Shown piece by piece: positions 1 through 6,528 of a stretch of 10,077 nucleotides of DNA (positions are counted from its first letter, which is position 1; each line of letters starts with the position of its first letter). The DNA is from an uncultured Roseburia sp. (GTDB lineage Bacteria; Bacillota; Clostridia; Lachnospirales; Lachnospiraceae): positions 1 through 10,077 of the forward strand of contig CAMSEJ010000059.1 in assembly GCA_947057405.1 (NCBI GenBank), written 5' to 3'. The translations under genes and the position numbers were made by a program. The notes under the pieces are model-generated. The model made no database searches, was not told the origin of the DNA, and saw only the letters and a program-made list of their open reading frames with translations.

Positions 1-1
1 G

Positions 2-1219
2 TTTTTCTCACTGGCAGGTTCGGACTTTGTGGAGATGTTTGTCGGCGTGGGCGCGTCAAGGGTGCGCGATTTGTTTAAGGAAGCGCAGAAGCAGGCGCCG
101 TGTATTATTTTTATTGATGAAATTGACGCAATCGGCAAGAGCCGTGATTCCAGGTTCGGCGGCGGCAACGACGAGCGGGAGCAGACGTTAAACCAGCTCC
201 TTGCGGAAATGGACGGATTTGATACGTCCAAGGGACTTTTGATCCTTGCCGCGACCAACCGTCCGGAGGTTTTGGACAAAGCGCTGCTTCGTCCGGGGCG
301 TTTTGACCGGCGGATTATCGTAGACCGCCCGGATCAGAAGGGGCGTCTGGAGACATTAAAGGTTCACGCCAAAGACGTTATGATGGACGAAACGGTTGAT
401 CTGGAAGCGCTTGCGCTTGCAACCGCAGGGCTGGTGGGGTCGGATTTGGCGAATATGATCAACGAAGCGGCCATTATTGCCGTTAAGGGCGGGCGCAAGT
501 TTGTCAACCAGACCGATTTGTTTGAAGCATTCGAGCTGGTGGCAGTCGGCGGGAAAGAGAAAAAGGACCGCGTAATGAGCGACAAGGAAAAGCGGATTGT
601 CTCGTACCACGAGGTCGGGCATGCCATAGTGACTGCCTTGCAGAAGGACACCGAGCCGGTGCAGAAGATTACGATTGTGCCGCGTACCATGGGCGCGCTC
701 GGCTACACTCTGCAGACGCCGGAGGAAGAGAAGTTTCTGGATACGAAAGAAGAGCTTCTGGCAAAAATCACTACCTTTATGGCAGGGCGCGCGGCGGAGG
801 AGATCGTATTCCATTCCATAACCAGCGGCGCAGCCAATGACATTGAACAGGCGACTAACATTGCAAGGTCGATGATTACCCGGTTCGGTATGTCGGGCAA
901 ATTTGGCATGATGAGCCTGGTAACGGTGGAAAGCCAGTATCTGGACGGCCGGGCATCCATGAACTGTGCCGAAAAGACGGCGGCGCAGGTTGATAAAGAG
1001 GTTTTAAAACTGATCAATTCCTGTTACGCGAAGGCAGTCAAGCTGTTAAACGACAACCGCGACGTGCTGGATCATATTTCCGAATATCTTTACAAGCACG
1101 AAACGATAACCGGAAAAGAGTTTATGAAAATTTTCCGTAAGCTAAAGGGCCTGCCGGAGCCGGAGGAAGAGGAAACTAAGCCAGAGGAAAAAGGAACGGT
1201 GAAGGATGGACAGTCGTAA
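2..1219 (+). CDS. ftsH: ATP-dependent zinc metalloprotease FtsH family, 5' truncated by the window
   Basis: Membrane-anchored AAA+ protease that unfolds and degrades membrane and short-lived cytosolic proteins. The open frame runs to the window edge (codon 1 at base 2), giving 405 residues and a TAA stop. About 200 N-terminal residues are missing, including the transmembrane segments and Walker A. Visible in order (fragment numbering): the pore loop MFVGVG near residue 12; Walker B CIIFIDE ending at D39/E40; the second region of homology with arginine fingers in RPGRFDR near R100/R103; the zinc site HEVGH at 203-207 (bases 608-622); and the probable third zinc ligand D280 in AANDIEQAT. The tail is acidic. 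The active site is HEVGH rather than the commoner HEAGH. The C-terminal part (MMSLVTVESQYLDG, then MNCAEKTAAQVD) departs from the canonical FtsH sequence and resembles, from memory, the second FtsH copy of Lachnospiraceae. A paralogue elsewhere is therefore likely (inference). The stop overlaps the uvrC start. Confidence 0.95.
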   Translation, partial: FFSLAGSDFVEMFVGVGASRVRDLFKEAQKQAPCIIFIDEIDAIGKSRDSRFGGGNDEREQTLNQLLAEMDGFDTSKGLLILAATNRPEVLDKALLRPGRFDRRIIVDRPDQKGRLETLKVHAKDVMMDETVDLEALALATAGLVGSDLANMINEAAIIAVKGGRKFVNQTDLFEAFELVAVGGKEKKDRVMSDKEKRIVSYHEVGHAIVTALQKDTEPVQKITIVPRTMGALGYTLQTPEEEKFLDTKEELLAKITTFMAGRAAEEIVFHSITSGAANDIEQATNIARSMITRFGMSGKFGMMSLVTVESQYLDGRASMNCAEKTAAQVDKEVLKLINSCYAKAVKLLNDNRDVLDHISEYLYKHETITGKEFMKIFRKLKGLPEPEEEETKPEEKGTVKDGQS

Positions 1220-3099
1220 TGTTTAACGTGGAAGAGGAATTGAAAAAACTCCCGGATCAGCCGGGAGTTTATATTATGCATGATAAAAAGGATACTATTA
1301 TTTACATTGGAAAAGCCGTGTCTTTGACCAAACGGGTACACCAGTATTTTCAGGCGAGCCACAACGAAGGGCTGAAAAAGGCGCAGATGGTGCGCCAGAT
1401 TGCCCGGTTTGAATATATTGTGACCGATACGGAGCTGGAAGCTTTGGTATTAGAGTGCAATCTGATCAAGGAACACAGGCCCAAATACAATACTATGCTG
1501 CGGGATGACAAGACCTACCCGTATATTAAAGTGACTCTGGGGGAAGCTTTTCCAAGGGTCCTTTTTGCACGCCGGCTAAAAAAAGACAAATCCCGTTATT
1601 TCGGGCCTTATACCAGCGCGGGGGCGGTGAAGGATATTATCGACCTGCTCAATAAATTGTACGGGCTGCGTACCTGCAGCCGTATTCTGCCCCGGGATAC
1701 GGGGAAGGAGCGCCCGTGCCTGAATTACCATATCAAGCAGTGTTATGCCCCCTGCCAGAGTTTTATTTCTGAGGAAGAGTATGCGGGGCGCATCGAACGC
1801 GCCGTGCGGTTTTTAAACGGGGATTACGCCGGGATACGAAGGGAGTTAGAGGAGAAAATGGCGGCGGCTTCCGCGAAGCTGCAGTTTGAAAAGGCGGCGG
1901 AGTACCGGGACCTGTTAAACAGCGTGAACCAGATTGCGCAAAAGCAGAAAATAACGGACGCAAACGACGAAGACCGGGATGTCATCGGAATTGCAAAGGA
2001 CGGGGAAGACGCGGTGGCACAGGTCTTTTTTATCCGGGGCGGAAAGCTGATTGGGCGGGAGCATTTTTATATGAGCATTGCATCGGAGGACACAAACGCC
2101 CAGATTTTAACGGCATTTGTCAAGCAGTACTATGCCGGGACGCCGTTTATCCCCAAACGGATTATGCTGCCCTGCCCGGTGGAAGAAAAAGACGTGATGG
2201 AAGAGTGGCTGAGCGGCAGGCGCGGGCAGAAGGCATACATAAAGATCCCGCAAAAAGGGATGAAGGAAAAGCTTGTGGAGCTGGCCTGCAAAAATGCCAG
2301 GCTGGTGCTTTCGCAGGATAAGGAAAAGCTAAAGCGTGAGGAAGGGCGCACCATCGGCGCGATGAAGGAAATCGGGGCGCTGCTTGGGCTTGGCGGGCTT
2401 GTGCGGGTGGAGGCGTTTGATATTTCCAATATCAGCGGCTATCAGTCGGTTGGGTCTATGGTCGTCTATGAAAAGGGCAGGCCCTGCCGCAGCGATTACC
2501 GGAAGTTCCGGCTAAAAACCGTCTTAGGGCCCGATGATTACGCTTCCATGCGGGAGGTGCTCTCCCGACGGTTTTTACACGGGCAGGAGGAGAAGGAAGA
2601 GCTGAAGGAAAAGGGGCTTGAGGATACCTACGGCAGCTTTTCTAAATTTCCGGATCTGATTATGATGGACGGCGGAAAGGGGCAGGTTAATATTGCGCTT
2701 CAGGTTTTAGCGGAGCTTGGGTTAAAGATTCCGGTCTGCGGCATGGTAAAGGATGATAATCACCGGACGCGCGGGTTATACTATCAGAATACGGAGATCC
2801 CGATCCGTAGAGACAGCGCAGGATTTCAGCTGATTACACGTATCCAGGACGAGGCGCACCGCTTTGCAATTGAATACCACAGGTCGCTGCGCGGCAAAGG
2901 GCAGGTGCATTCCGTACTGGACGATATCCCCGGCATCGGTCCGTCGCGGCGGAAAGCGCTGATGGTACGCTACGCTTCGTTAGACGAAATCCGCGCGGCA
3001 GGCATGAAAGAGCTTGCCGAAACGCCGTCTATGAATTTACAGGCGGCAAAAGCGGTATTTGAGTACTTTCATCCGGTTGAAGAAAAGGGCAATCTATGA
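1219..3099 (+). CDS. uvrC: Excinuclease ABC subunit C (UvrC)
   Basis: Nuclease of bacterial nucleotide excision repair. It joins the UvrB-DNA complex at a lesion and makes both the 3' and 5' incisions. Length is 626 residues, normal for the family. Domains: an N-terminal GIY-YIG nuclease (GVY at 16-18, YIG at 29-31, with the conserved EALVLE helix at 74-79); four cysteines C153, C167, C175 and C179, matching the iron-sulfur cluster ligands reported for UvrC; a UVR domain that binds UvrB near 212-236 (LQFEKAAEYRDLL); an RNase H-like 5' nuclease domain with D401 (FDISN), D484 (MMDGGKGQ) and H547 (DEAHRF); and C-terminal helix-hairpin-helix motifs (IPGIGPSRRKAL near 570-581). The ATG shares one base with the ftsH stop (TAATG), so reinitiation is likely. 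A GAAGGATGGA stretch at 1201-1210 is the only Shine-Dalgarno-like sequence and is somewhat far upstream. All catalytic residues are present, so the gene appears intact. Confidence 0.98.
   Translation: MFNVEEELKKLPDQPGVYIMHDKKDTIIYIGKAVSLTKRVHQYFQASHNEGLKKAQMVRQIARFEYIVTDTELEALVLECNLIKEHRPKYNTMLRDDKTYPYIKVTLGEAFPRVLFARRLKKDKSRYFGPYTSAGAVKDIIDLLNKLYGLRTCSRILPRDTGKERPCLNYHIKQCYAPCQSFISEEEYAGRIERAVRFLNGDYAGIRRELEEKMAAASAKLQFEKAAEYRDLLNSVNQIAQKQKITDANDEDRDVIGIAKDGEDAVAQVFFIRGGKLIGREHFYMSIASEDTNAQILTAFVKQYYAGTPFIPKRIMLPCPVEEKDVMEEWLSGRRGQKAYIKIPQKGMKEKLVELACKNARLVLSQDKEKLKREEGRTIGAMKEIGALLGLGGLVRVEAFDISNISGYQSVGSMVVYEKGRPCRSDYRKFRLKTVLGPDDYASMREVLSRRFLHGQEEKEELKEKGLEDTYGSFSKFPDLIMMDGGKGQVNIALQVLAELGLKIPVCGMVKDDNHRTRGLYYQNTEIPIRRDSAGFQLITRIQDEAHRFAIEYHRSLRGKGQVHSVLDDIPGIGPSRRKALMVRYASLDEIRAAGMKELAETPSMNLQAAKAVFEYFHPVEEKGNL
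1246..1270 (+). other. Perfect 10-bp intragenic hairpin at the start of uvrC, terminator-like
   Basis: The arm at 1246-1255 (AAACTCCCGG) and the arm at 1261-1270 (CCGGGAGTTT) are exact reverse complements around the 5-nt loop ATCAG. Extra A residues precede the left arm (1243-1245), and TTT then ATATT runs off the right arm. This gives the outline of a short intrinsic terminator with an imperfect U-tract. It lies within codons 10-18 of uvrC and encodes part of the conserved LPxxPGVY segment, so part of the symmetry could come from protein constraint. Whether it acts as an attenuator is inference. Confidence 0.5.
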
Positions 3100-3105
3100 T
3101 ATACT
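3077..3105 (+). promoter_or_regulatory. Sigma-A-type extended -10 promoter for hprK
   Basis: The -35 candidate is TTGAAG at 3077-3082. The -10 is TATACT at 3100-3105 after an exact 17-nt spacer, with an extended -10 TG at 3097-3098. It overlaps the end and stop codon of uvrC. The expected start of transcription is near 3111-3113, leaving a leader of just under 30 nt before the hprK ATG. TATAC (3100-3104) and GTATA (3111-3115) form a small dyad across the -10 and start region, a possible operator or chance symmetry. Confidence 0.65.
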
Positions 3106-3124
3106 GGCTGGTATAAAACAGAAA

Positions 3125-3129
3125 AGGAG
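3125..3129 (+). promoter_or_regulatory. Ribosome binding site that fixes the hprK start
   Basis: AGGAG lies 10 nt before the ATG at 3140. It selects that codon over an in-frame ATG at 3059, which would lie inside uvrC, lacks a comparable site and would add 27 residues not expected in HprK. Confidence 0.75.
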
Positions 3130-3139
3130 AAGAACAGTT

Positions 3140-4075
3140 ATGGATGGTGTAAGCGTAGCAAAAATCGCAAAAAAAATGGAACTGAAAAATTTTACCGAAG
3201 AGATTGATTTAAAGGAAAAACACATCCTTCTCTCCGATGTGAACCGCCCGGCGCTGCAGTTAAGCGGTTATTTTGAGTATTTTGATCCGTCCCGTGTCGA
3301 GATTATCGGCATGGTGGAGTATGCTTACCTGCAGAAAAAAACAGAAGAGGAACGTAAGAAGATTTATGACGAATTTCTTTCGTATGACATCCCCTGTGTG
3401 ATTTTCTGCCGTGAATTTGAACCGGACACCACGTTTTTGGAAACGGCGAAGAAAAACGGCGTGCCGGTGCTTGGCACCGCCCAGCCCACTTCCGAGTTTA
3501 TGGCAGGGATTATTAATATCCTGACCGAGGAGCTGGCGCCCTGCGTAACGATCCATGGGGTATTGGTAGACGTATATGGCGAAGGGCTTTTGATTATGGG
3601 GGAAAGCGGGATCGGAAAGAGCGAAGCGGCTCTTGAGCTGGTGAAAAGGGGCCATCGCCTGGTAACGGACGACGTAGTTGAGATCCGAAAAATCAACGAC
3701 CACACGCTAATCGGGACATCGCCGGACATTACCCGGTATTTTATCGAGTTAAGGGGGATCGGCATCATTGACGTTAAGACGCTGTTTGGTGTGGAATGCG
3801 TTAAGCAAAAACAGAATATTGATCTGGTCATCAAGCTGGAGGACTGGAAAAAAGAAAACGATTACGACCGCCTTGGATTAAAGGAGGAATATACGGAAAT
3901 CTTAGGCAACCAGGTAGTGTGCCATTCACTGCCCATCCGCCCGGGGCGCAACCTGGCCGTAATCTGCGAAGCGGCCGCGGTCAACCACCGCCAGAAGAAA
4001 ATGGGCTACAATGCCGCGCAGGAGCTGTACCGCCGCGTACAGGCCAACCTCACAAAGGGCAGCGAAGAGGAATAA
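3140..4075 (+). CDS. hprK: HPr kinase/phosphorylase (HprK)
   Basis: Bifunctional cytoplasmic sensor enzyme. It phosphorylates the PTS carrier HPr on Ser46 when glycolytic intermediates are high and removes the phosphate when phosphate is high, thereby controlling CcpA-dependent carbon catabolite repression in Firmicutes. From the ATG at 3140 it is 311 residues, the usual family size. Seen: an N-terminal regulatory domain (about 1-130); H139 just before the nucleotide-binding segment; a P-loop GESGIGKS at 154-161; acidic residues D177/D178; the family signature ELRGIGIIDVKTLFG at 203-217; and the C-terminal segment RPGRNLAVICEAAAVNHR at 268-284, also strongly conserved. The gene has its own likely promoter on the uvrC stop codon and a good ribosome binding site. 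The next gene starts 45 bp downstream with no visible terminator, so co-transcription with the aminopeptidase is likely. Its target HPr is not encoded in this window. Confidence 0.98.
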   Translation: MDGVSVAKIAKKMELKNFTEEIDLKEKHILLSDVNRPALQLSGYFEYFDPSRVEIIGMVEYAYLQKKTEEERKKIYDEFLSYDIPCVIFCREFEPDTTFLETAKKNGVPVLGTAQPTSEFMAGIINILTEELAPCVTIHGVLVDVYGEGLLIMGESGIGKSEAALELVKRGHRLVTDDVVEIRKINDHTLIGTSPDITRYFIELRGIGIIDVKTLFGVECVKQKQNIDLVIKLEDWKKENDYDRLGLKEEYTEILGNQVVCHSLPIRPGRNLAVICEAAAVNHRQKKMGYNAAQELYRRVQANLTKGSEEE

Positions 4076-4120
4076 AAACGGGCAAATAAGAAAATAAGAA
4101 TAGAAAGAAGAGCACAAAAA

Positions 4121-5518
4121 ATGGAAAACAAAAATGCATGGGAAAAATACCCCGAAGGGGAAAGCAGGCAGCCGGTAAACGAATTTGCCAAAGAGTACCG
4201 CAGGTTCCTTTCCGACTGCAAGACAGAACGCGAATGCGTACAGGAATTTGAAAAGCGGGCAATCGGGGCAGGTTTTACGGAGCTGTCCGGGCTAATGGAA
4301 CGGGGAGAGAGCTTAAAAGCGGGCGATAAGGTCTATGTGAACAATATGGGCAAAGCAATGGCGCTTTTTATCATCGGTAAGCAGGATCTGGAATCCGGGA
4401 TGAATATTCTCGGCGCGCACATTGATTCGCCGCGCCTGGATATTAAGCAGGTGCCGCTGTACGAGGACACCCAGATGGCGATGCTTGACACCCATTATTA
4501 CGGCGGCGTGAAGAAATACCAGTGGGTAGCTCTTCCGCTTGCATTACACGGCGTGTTTGCAAAGACGGACGGCACGGTTGTGCCGGTAAGCATCGGGGAT
4601 AAGCCGGGCGATCCGGTTTTTGGCGTGAGCGATCTTCTGATCCACCTTTCCGGCGATCAGATGGAGAAAAAAGCCGCTAAGATGATTGAAGGGGAGAAGC
4701 TGGACGTTTTGATCGGCAGCATTCCGTCTCTGACAAAGGAAGAGGGAGAAGCCGCAAAAGAAACGGTAAAGAAAAATGTCCTGCGGATCTTAAAAGAAAC
4801 CTACGGCGTGGCGGAAGAGGATTTCCTTTCGGCAGAGATTGAGGTGGTCCCGGCAGGTGAAGCGAGGGATTACGGCTTTGACCGCAGCATGGTGATGGGC
4901 TACGGGCATGACGACCGGGTCTGCGCTTATCCGTCGTTTGAAGCGATGTTAAGGGTGTCTGCTCCGGAAAAGACCTGCGTATGCCTGCTGGTGGACAAGG
5001 AAGAGATCGGAAGCGTCGGGGCGACCGGTATGCATTCCCGGTTTTTTGAGGATGCCGTAGCAGAGATTTTAAATCTAATGGGGCGCGATTCGGACCTTGC
5101 GGTCCGCCGTGCGATGCGCAGTTCCAAGGTGCTTTCTTCGGATGTCAGCGCCGCGTACGATCCGAATTATCCCGAGGTTATGGAAAAACGCAATGCGGCT
5201 TATTTCGGAAAAGGGCTTGTGTTTAACAAATATACCGGATCCAGAGGAAAGAGCGGATCGAATGACGCAAATGCGGAATATATGGCAAAAATCCGCCATA
5301 TACTGGATGAACGCAATATTGCTTACCAGACTGCAGAGCTTGGAAAGGTTGACCAGGGCGGCGGCGGCACGATTGCTTATATTCTGGCAAATTACGGGAT
5401 GCAGGTGATTGACAGCGGCGTGGCAGTGTTAAATATGCATGCTCCGTGGGAGATTATCAGCAAGGTGGATTTGTACGAAGCGCTGTTAGGGTATGTGGCG
5501 TTTTTGGAGGATATGTAA
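4121..5518 (+). CDS. M18 family zinc aminopeptidase
   Basis: Metallo-aminopeptidase of family M18, removing N-terminal residues from peptides in the cytoplasm as a late step of protein turnover. Length is 465 residues, normal for the family. Metal and catalytic motifs are in order: GAHIDSPRL with H100 and D102; GYGHDDRV with D264/D265; DKEEIGS with E294/E295; SSDVSAAYDPNY with D341; and H440 in MHAPWE near the C-terminus. TGSRGKSGSNDANAEY at 372-387 is typical of the bacterial group annotated as apeA (M18 aminopeptidase 1), to which I would assign it. The symbol is left blank because substrate preference cannot be read from sequence. In the D341 segment the histidines I recall from eukaryotic aspartyl aminopeptidases are absent, so aspartyl specificity should not be assumed. 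The ATG at 4121 follows a purine-rich, weak Shine-Dalgarno stretch (AAGAAG at 4105-4110). It sits between hprK and murB, probably in one transcript. Confidence 0.93.
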   Translation: MENKNAWEKYPEGESRQPVNEFAKEYRRFLSDCKTERECVQEFEKRAIGAGFTELSGLMERGESLKAGDKVYVNNMGKAMALFIIGKQDLESGMNILGAHIDSPRLDIKQVPLYEDTQMAMLDTHYYGGVKKYQWVALPLALHGVFAKTDGTVVPVSIGDKPGDPVFGVSDLLIHLSGDQMEKKAAKMIEGEKLDVLIGSIPSLTKEEGEAAKETVKKNVLRILKETYGVAEEDFLSAEIEVVPAGEARDYGFDRSMVMGYGHDDRVCAYPSFEAMLRVSAPEKTCVCLLVDKEEIGSVGATGMHSRFFEDAVAEILNLMGRDSDLAVRRAMRSSKVLSSDVSAAYDPNYPEVMEKRNAAYFGKGLVFNKYTGSRGKSGSNDANAEYMAKIRHILDERNIAYQTAELGKVDQGGGGTIAYILANYGMQVIDSGVAVLNMHAPWEIISKVDLYEALLGYVAFLEDM

Positions 5519-5527
5519 TCGGGCTTG

Positions 5528-5563
5528 GCAGGCCTGCGGGACAGGGTACAAAGGCGGGCCTGT
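5528..5563 (+). other. GC-rich hairpin in the aminopeptidase-murB gap
   Basis: GCAGGCCTGC at 5528-5537 can pair with GCGGGCCTGT at 5554-5563: 10 bp including two G-U pairs, around a 16-nt loop. The left arm is also a perfect palindrome by itself. No T-run follows, so it is not an intrinsic terminator. The stem ends directly at the purine-rich Shine-Dalgarno sequence of murB. It may set RNA stability or ribosome access (inference). Confidence 0.4.
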
Positions 5564-5571
5564 GAAAGGGG
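5564..5571 (+). promoter_or_regulatory. Ribosome binding site deciding the murB start
   Basis: GAAAGGGG at 5564-5571 lies 4 nt before the ATG at 5576, a rather short spacing. It favours this ATG over an in-frame TTG at 5525, which falls in the intergenic hairpin region and would add 17 residues with no family counterpart. Confidence 0.55.
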
Positions 5572-5575
5572 AAAG

Positions 5576-6487
5576 ATGGGCGCAGAACAGTTACAAAAGG
5601 AATTGGAATCGGTATTAGGGGAAGGGCGGGTTTTAAAGGATGAGCCGTTAGCCCGCCATACGACGTTTCGCGTGGGAGGTCCGGCGGACTGGTATCTTAT
5701 GCCGGATGCCGCCGGGCTTCCCGTGGTCATGGAACGGTTGGCGGAATACGGGATTCCGGTTACAATAATCGGCAACGGGAGTAATCTGCTGGTGGGCGAT
5801 CAGGGAATCCGGGGAGCGGTGATTGAGATTGGAAGCCGTATGGCAGAGGTTTCGGTGGACGGGGAATGTGTTACGGCACAGGCGGGGGCGCTGCTGTCGA
5901 AAGCGGCATACGAAGCGTACCGCCACGGGCTTTCAGGCATGGAATTTGCCGCCGGGATTCCGGGCAGCGTAGGCGGCGCGGCAGTGATGAATGCCGGAGC
6001 GTACGGCGGTGAAATCAAGGATATTGCCGCCGCCGTGACGGTGCTTTCAAAAGACGGGCGTATTTTAAAGCTTCCCGCGGAGCAGATGGCGTTTTCGTAC
6101 CGCCGCAGCTGTGTGCCGGAGAACGGGTATCTGGTGCTTGCGGTGTCGTTTGCACTGCAGAGCGCGGATCCGGCGGGTATTTTAGAGCAGATGGAAGAGC
6201 TGAAGGCGAAGCGTATCAGTAAGCAGCCGTTAAACTACCCGAGCGCGGGCAGTACGTTTAAGCGTCCGCCCGGGCAGTTTGCCGGGAAACTGATTATGGA
6301 CGCGGGGCTTGCCGGGTTTTCAATCGGCGGCGCGCAGGTATCGCCGAAGCACTGCGGATTTGTAATTAACCGGGGCGGCGCTTGTGCGGCCGATATTTTA
6401 GCTTTGATCCGGCATGTACAGCTAACGGTGCAGGAGCGCTTTTGTGTGGAGCTGGAACCGGAAGTAAAGCTGCTCGGTGAATTTTAG
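5576..6487 (+). CDS. murB: UDP-N-acetylmuramate dehydrogenase (MurB), type II
   Basis: FAD-dependent cytoplasmic enzyme that reduces UDP-N-acetylglucosamine enolpyruvate to UDP-N-acetylmuramate with NADPH, the second committed step of peptidoglycan precursor synthesis. From the ATG at 5576 it is 303 residues, the standard length. FAD-binding features are TTFRVGGPADWY (29-40), IGNGSNLLV (65-73) and the block GIPGSVGGAAVMNAGAYGGE (127-146). YRRS at 175-178 carries the substrate-binding arginine. SAGSTFKRP at 223-231 gives the catalytic serine S226, and E296 in LEPEVKLLG is the matching C-terminal glutamate. The short form lacking the extra loop of E. coli MurB identifies type II, as in Gram-positives. 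It is followed after 41 bp by rapZ with no terminator, so the two are probably co-transcribed. Confidence 0.97.
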   Translation: MGAEQLQKELESVLGEGRVLKDEPLARHTTFRVGGPADWYLMPDAAGLPVVMERLAEYGIPVTIIGNGSNLLVGDQGIRGAVIEIGSRMAEVSVDGECVTAQAGALLSKAAYEAYRHGLSGMEFAAGIPGSVGGAAVMNAGAYGGEIKDIAAAVTVLSKDGRILKLPAEQMAFSYRRSCVPENGYLVLAVSFALQSADPAGILEQMEELKAKRISKQPLNYPSAGSTFKRPPGQFAGKLIMDAGLAGFSIGGAQVSPKHCGFVINRGGACAADILALIRHVQLTVQERFCVELEPEVKLLGEF

Positions 6488-6504
6488 CAGATTGGTTTTA
6501 GCAG
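6482..6504 (+). repeat. Short direct repeat over the murB stop codon
   Basis: TTTTAGCAG occurs at 6482-6490 and again at 6496-6504, 14 nt apart, separated by ATTGG. The first copy contains the murB TAG stop. The second repeats the same bases in another frame. This looks like a small tandem duplication left at the gene end. No function is evident. Confidence 0.5.
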
Positions 6505-6515
6505 TGGAATAAAAC

Positions 6516-6521
6516 AGGGGG
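6516..6521 (+). promoter_or_regulatory. Ribosome binding site supporting the TTG start of rapZ
   Basis: AGGGGG at 6516-6521 lies 7 nt before TTG at 6529. The TTG places the hydrophobic strand and P-loop (KLVILTGMSGAGKS) at the very N-terminus, as in RapZ/YvcJ proteins, and no in-frame ATG occurs before the P-loop. Confidence 0.75.
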
Positions 6522-6528
6522 ATAAGGA

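Noticed and set aside
3059..3139. Upstream in-frame ATG that would extend HprK by 27 residues
   Set aside because: It lies within uvrC, precedes the hprK promoter and lacks a good ribosome site. The 311-residue form from 3140 has the family length.
3465..3479. Intragenic hairpin CGGTGC-TTG-GCACCG in hprK
   Set aside because: It is only 6 bp, lies far inside the coding region with no T-run, and is readily explained by codon choice.
5525..5575. TTG at 5525 as murB start
   Set aside because: It would add 17 arginine-rich residues with no MurB counterpart and has no clear ribosome site. The ATG at 5576 has one and gives the family length.
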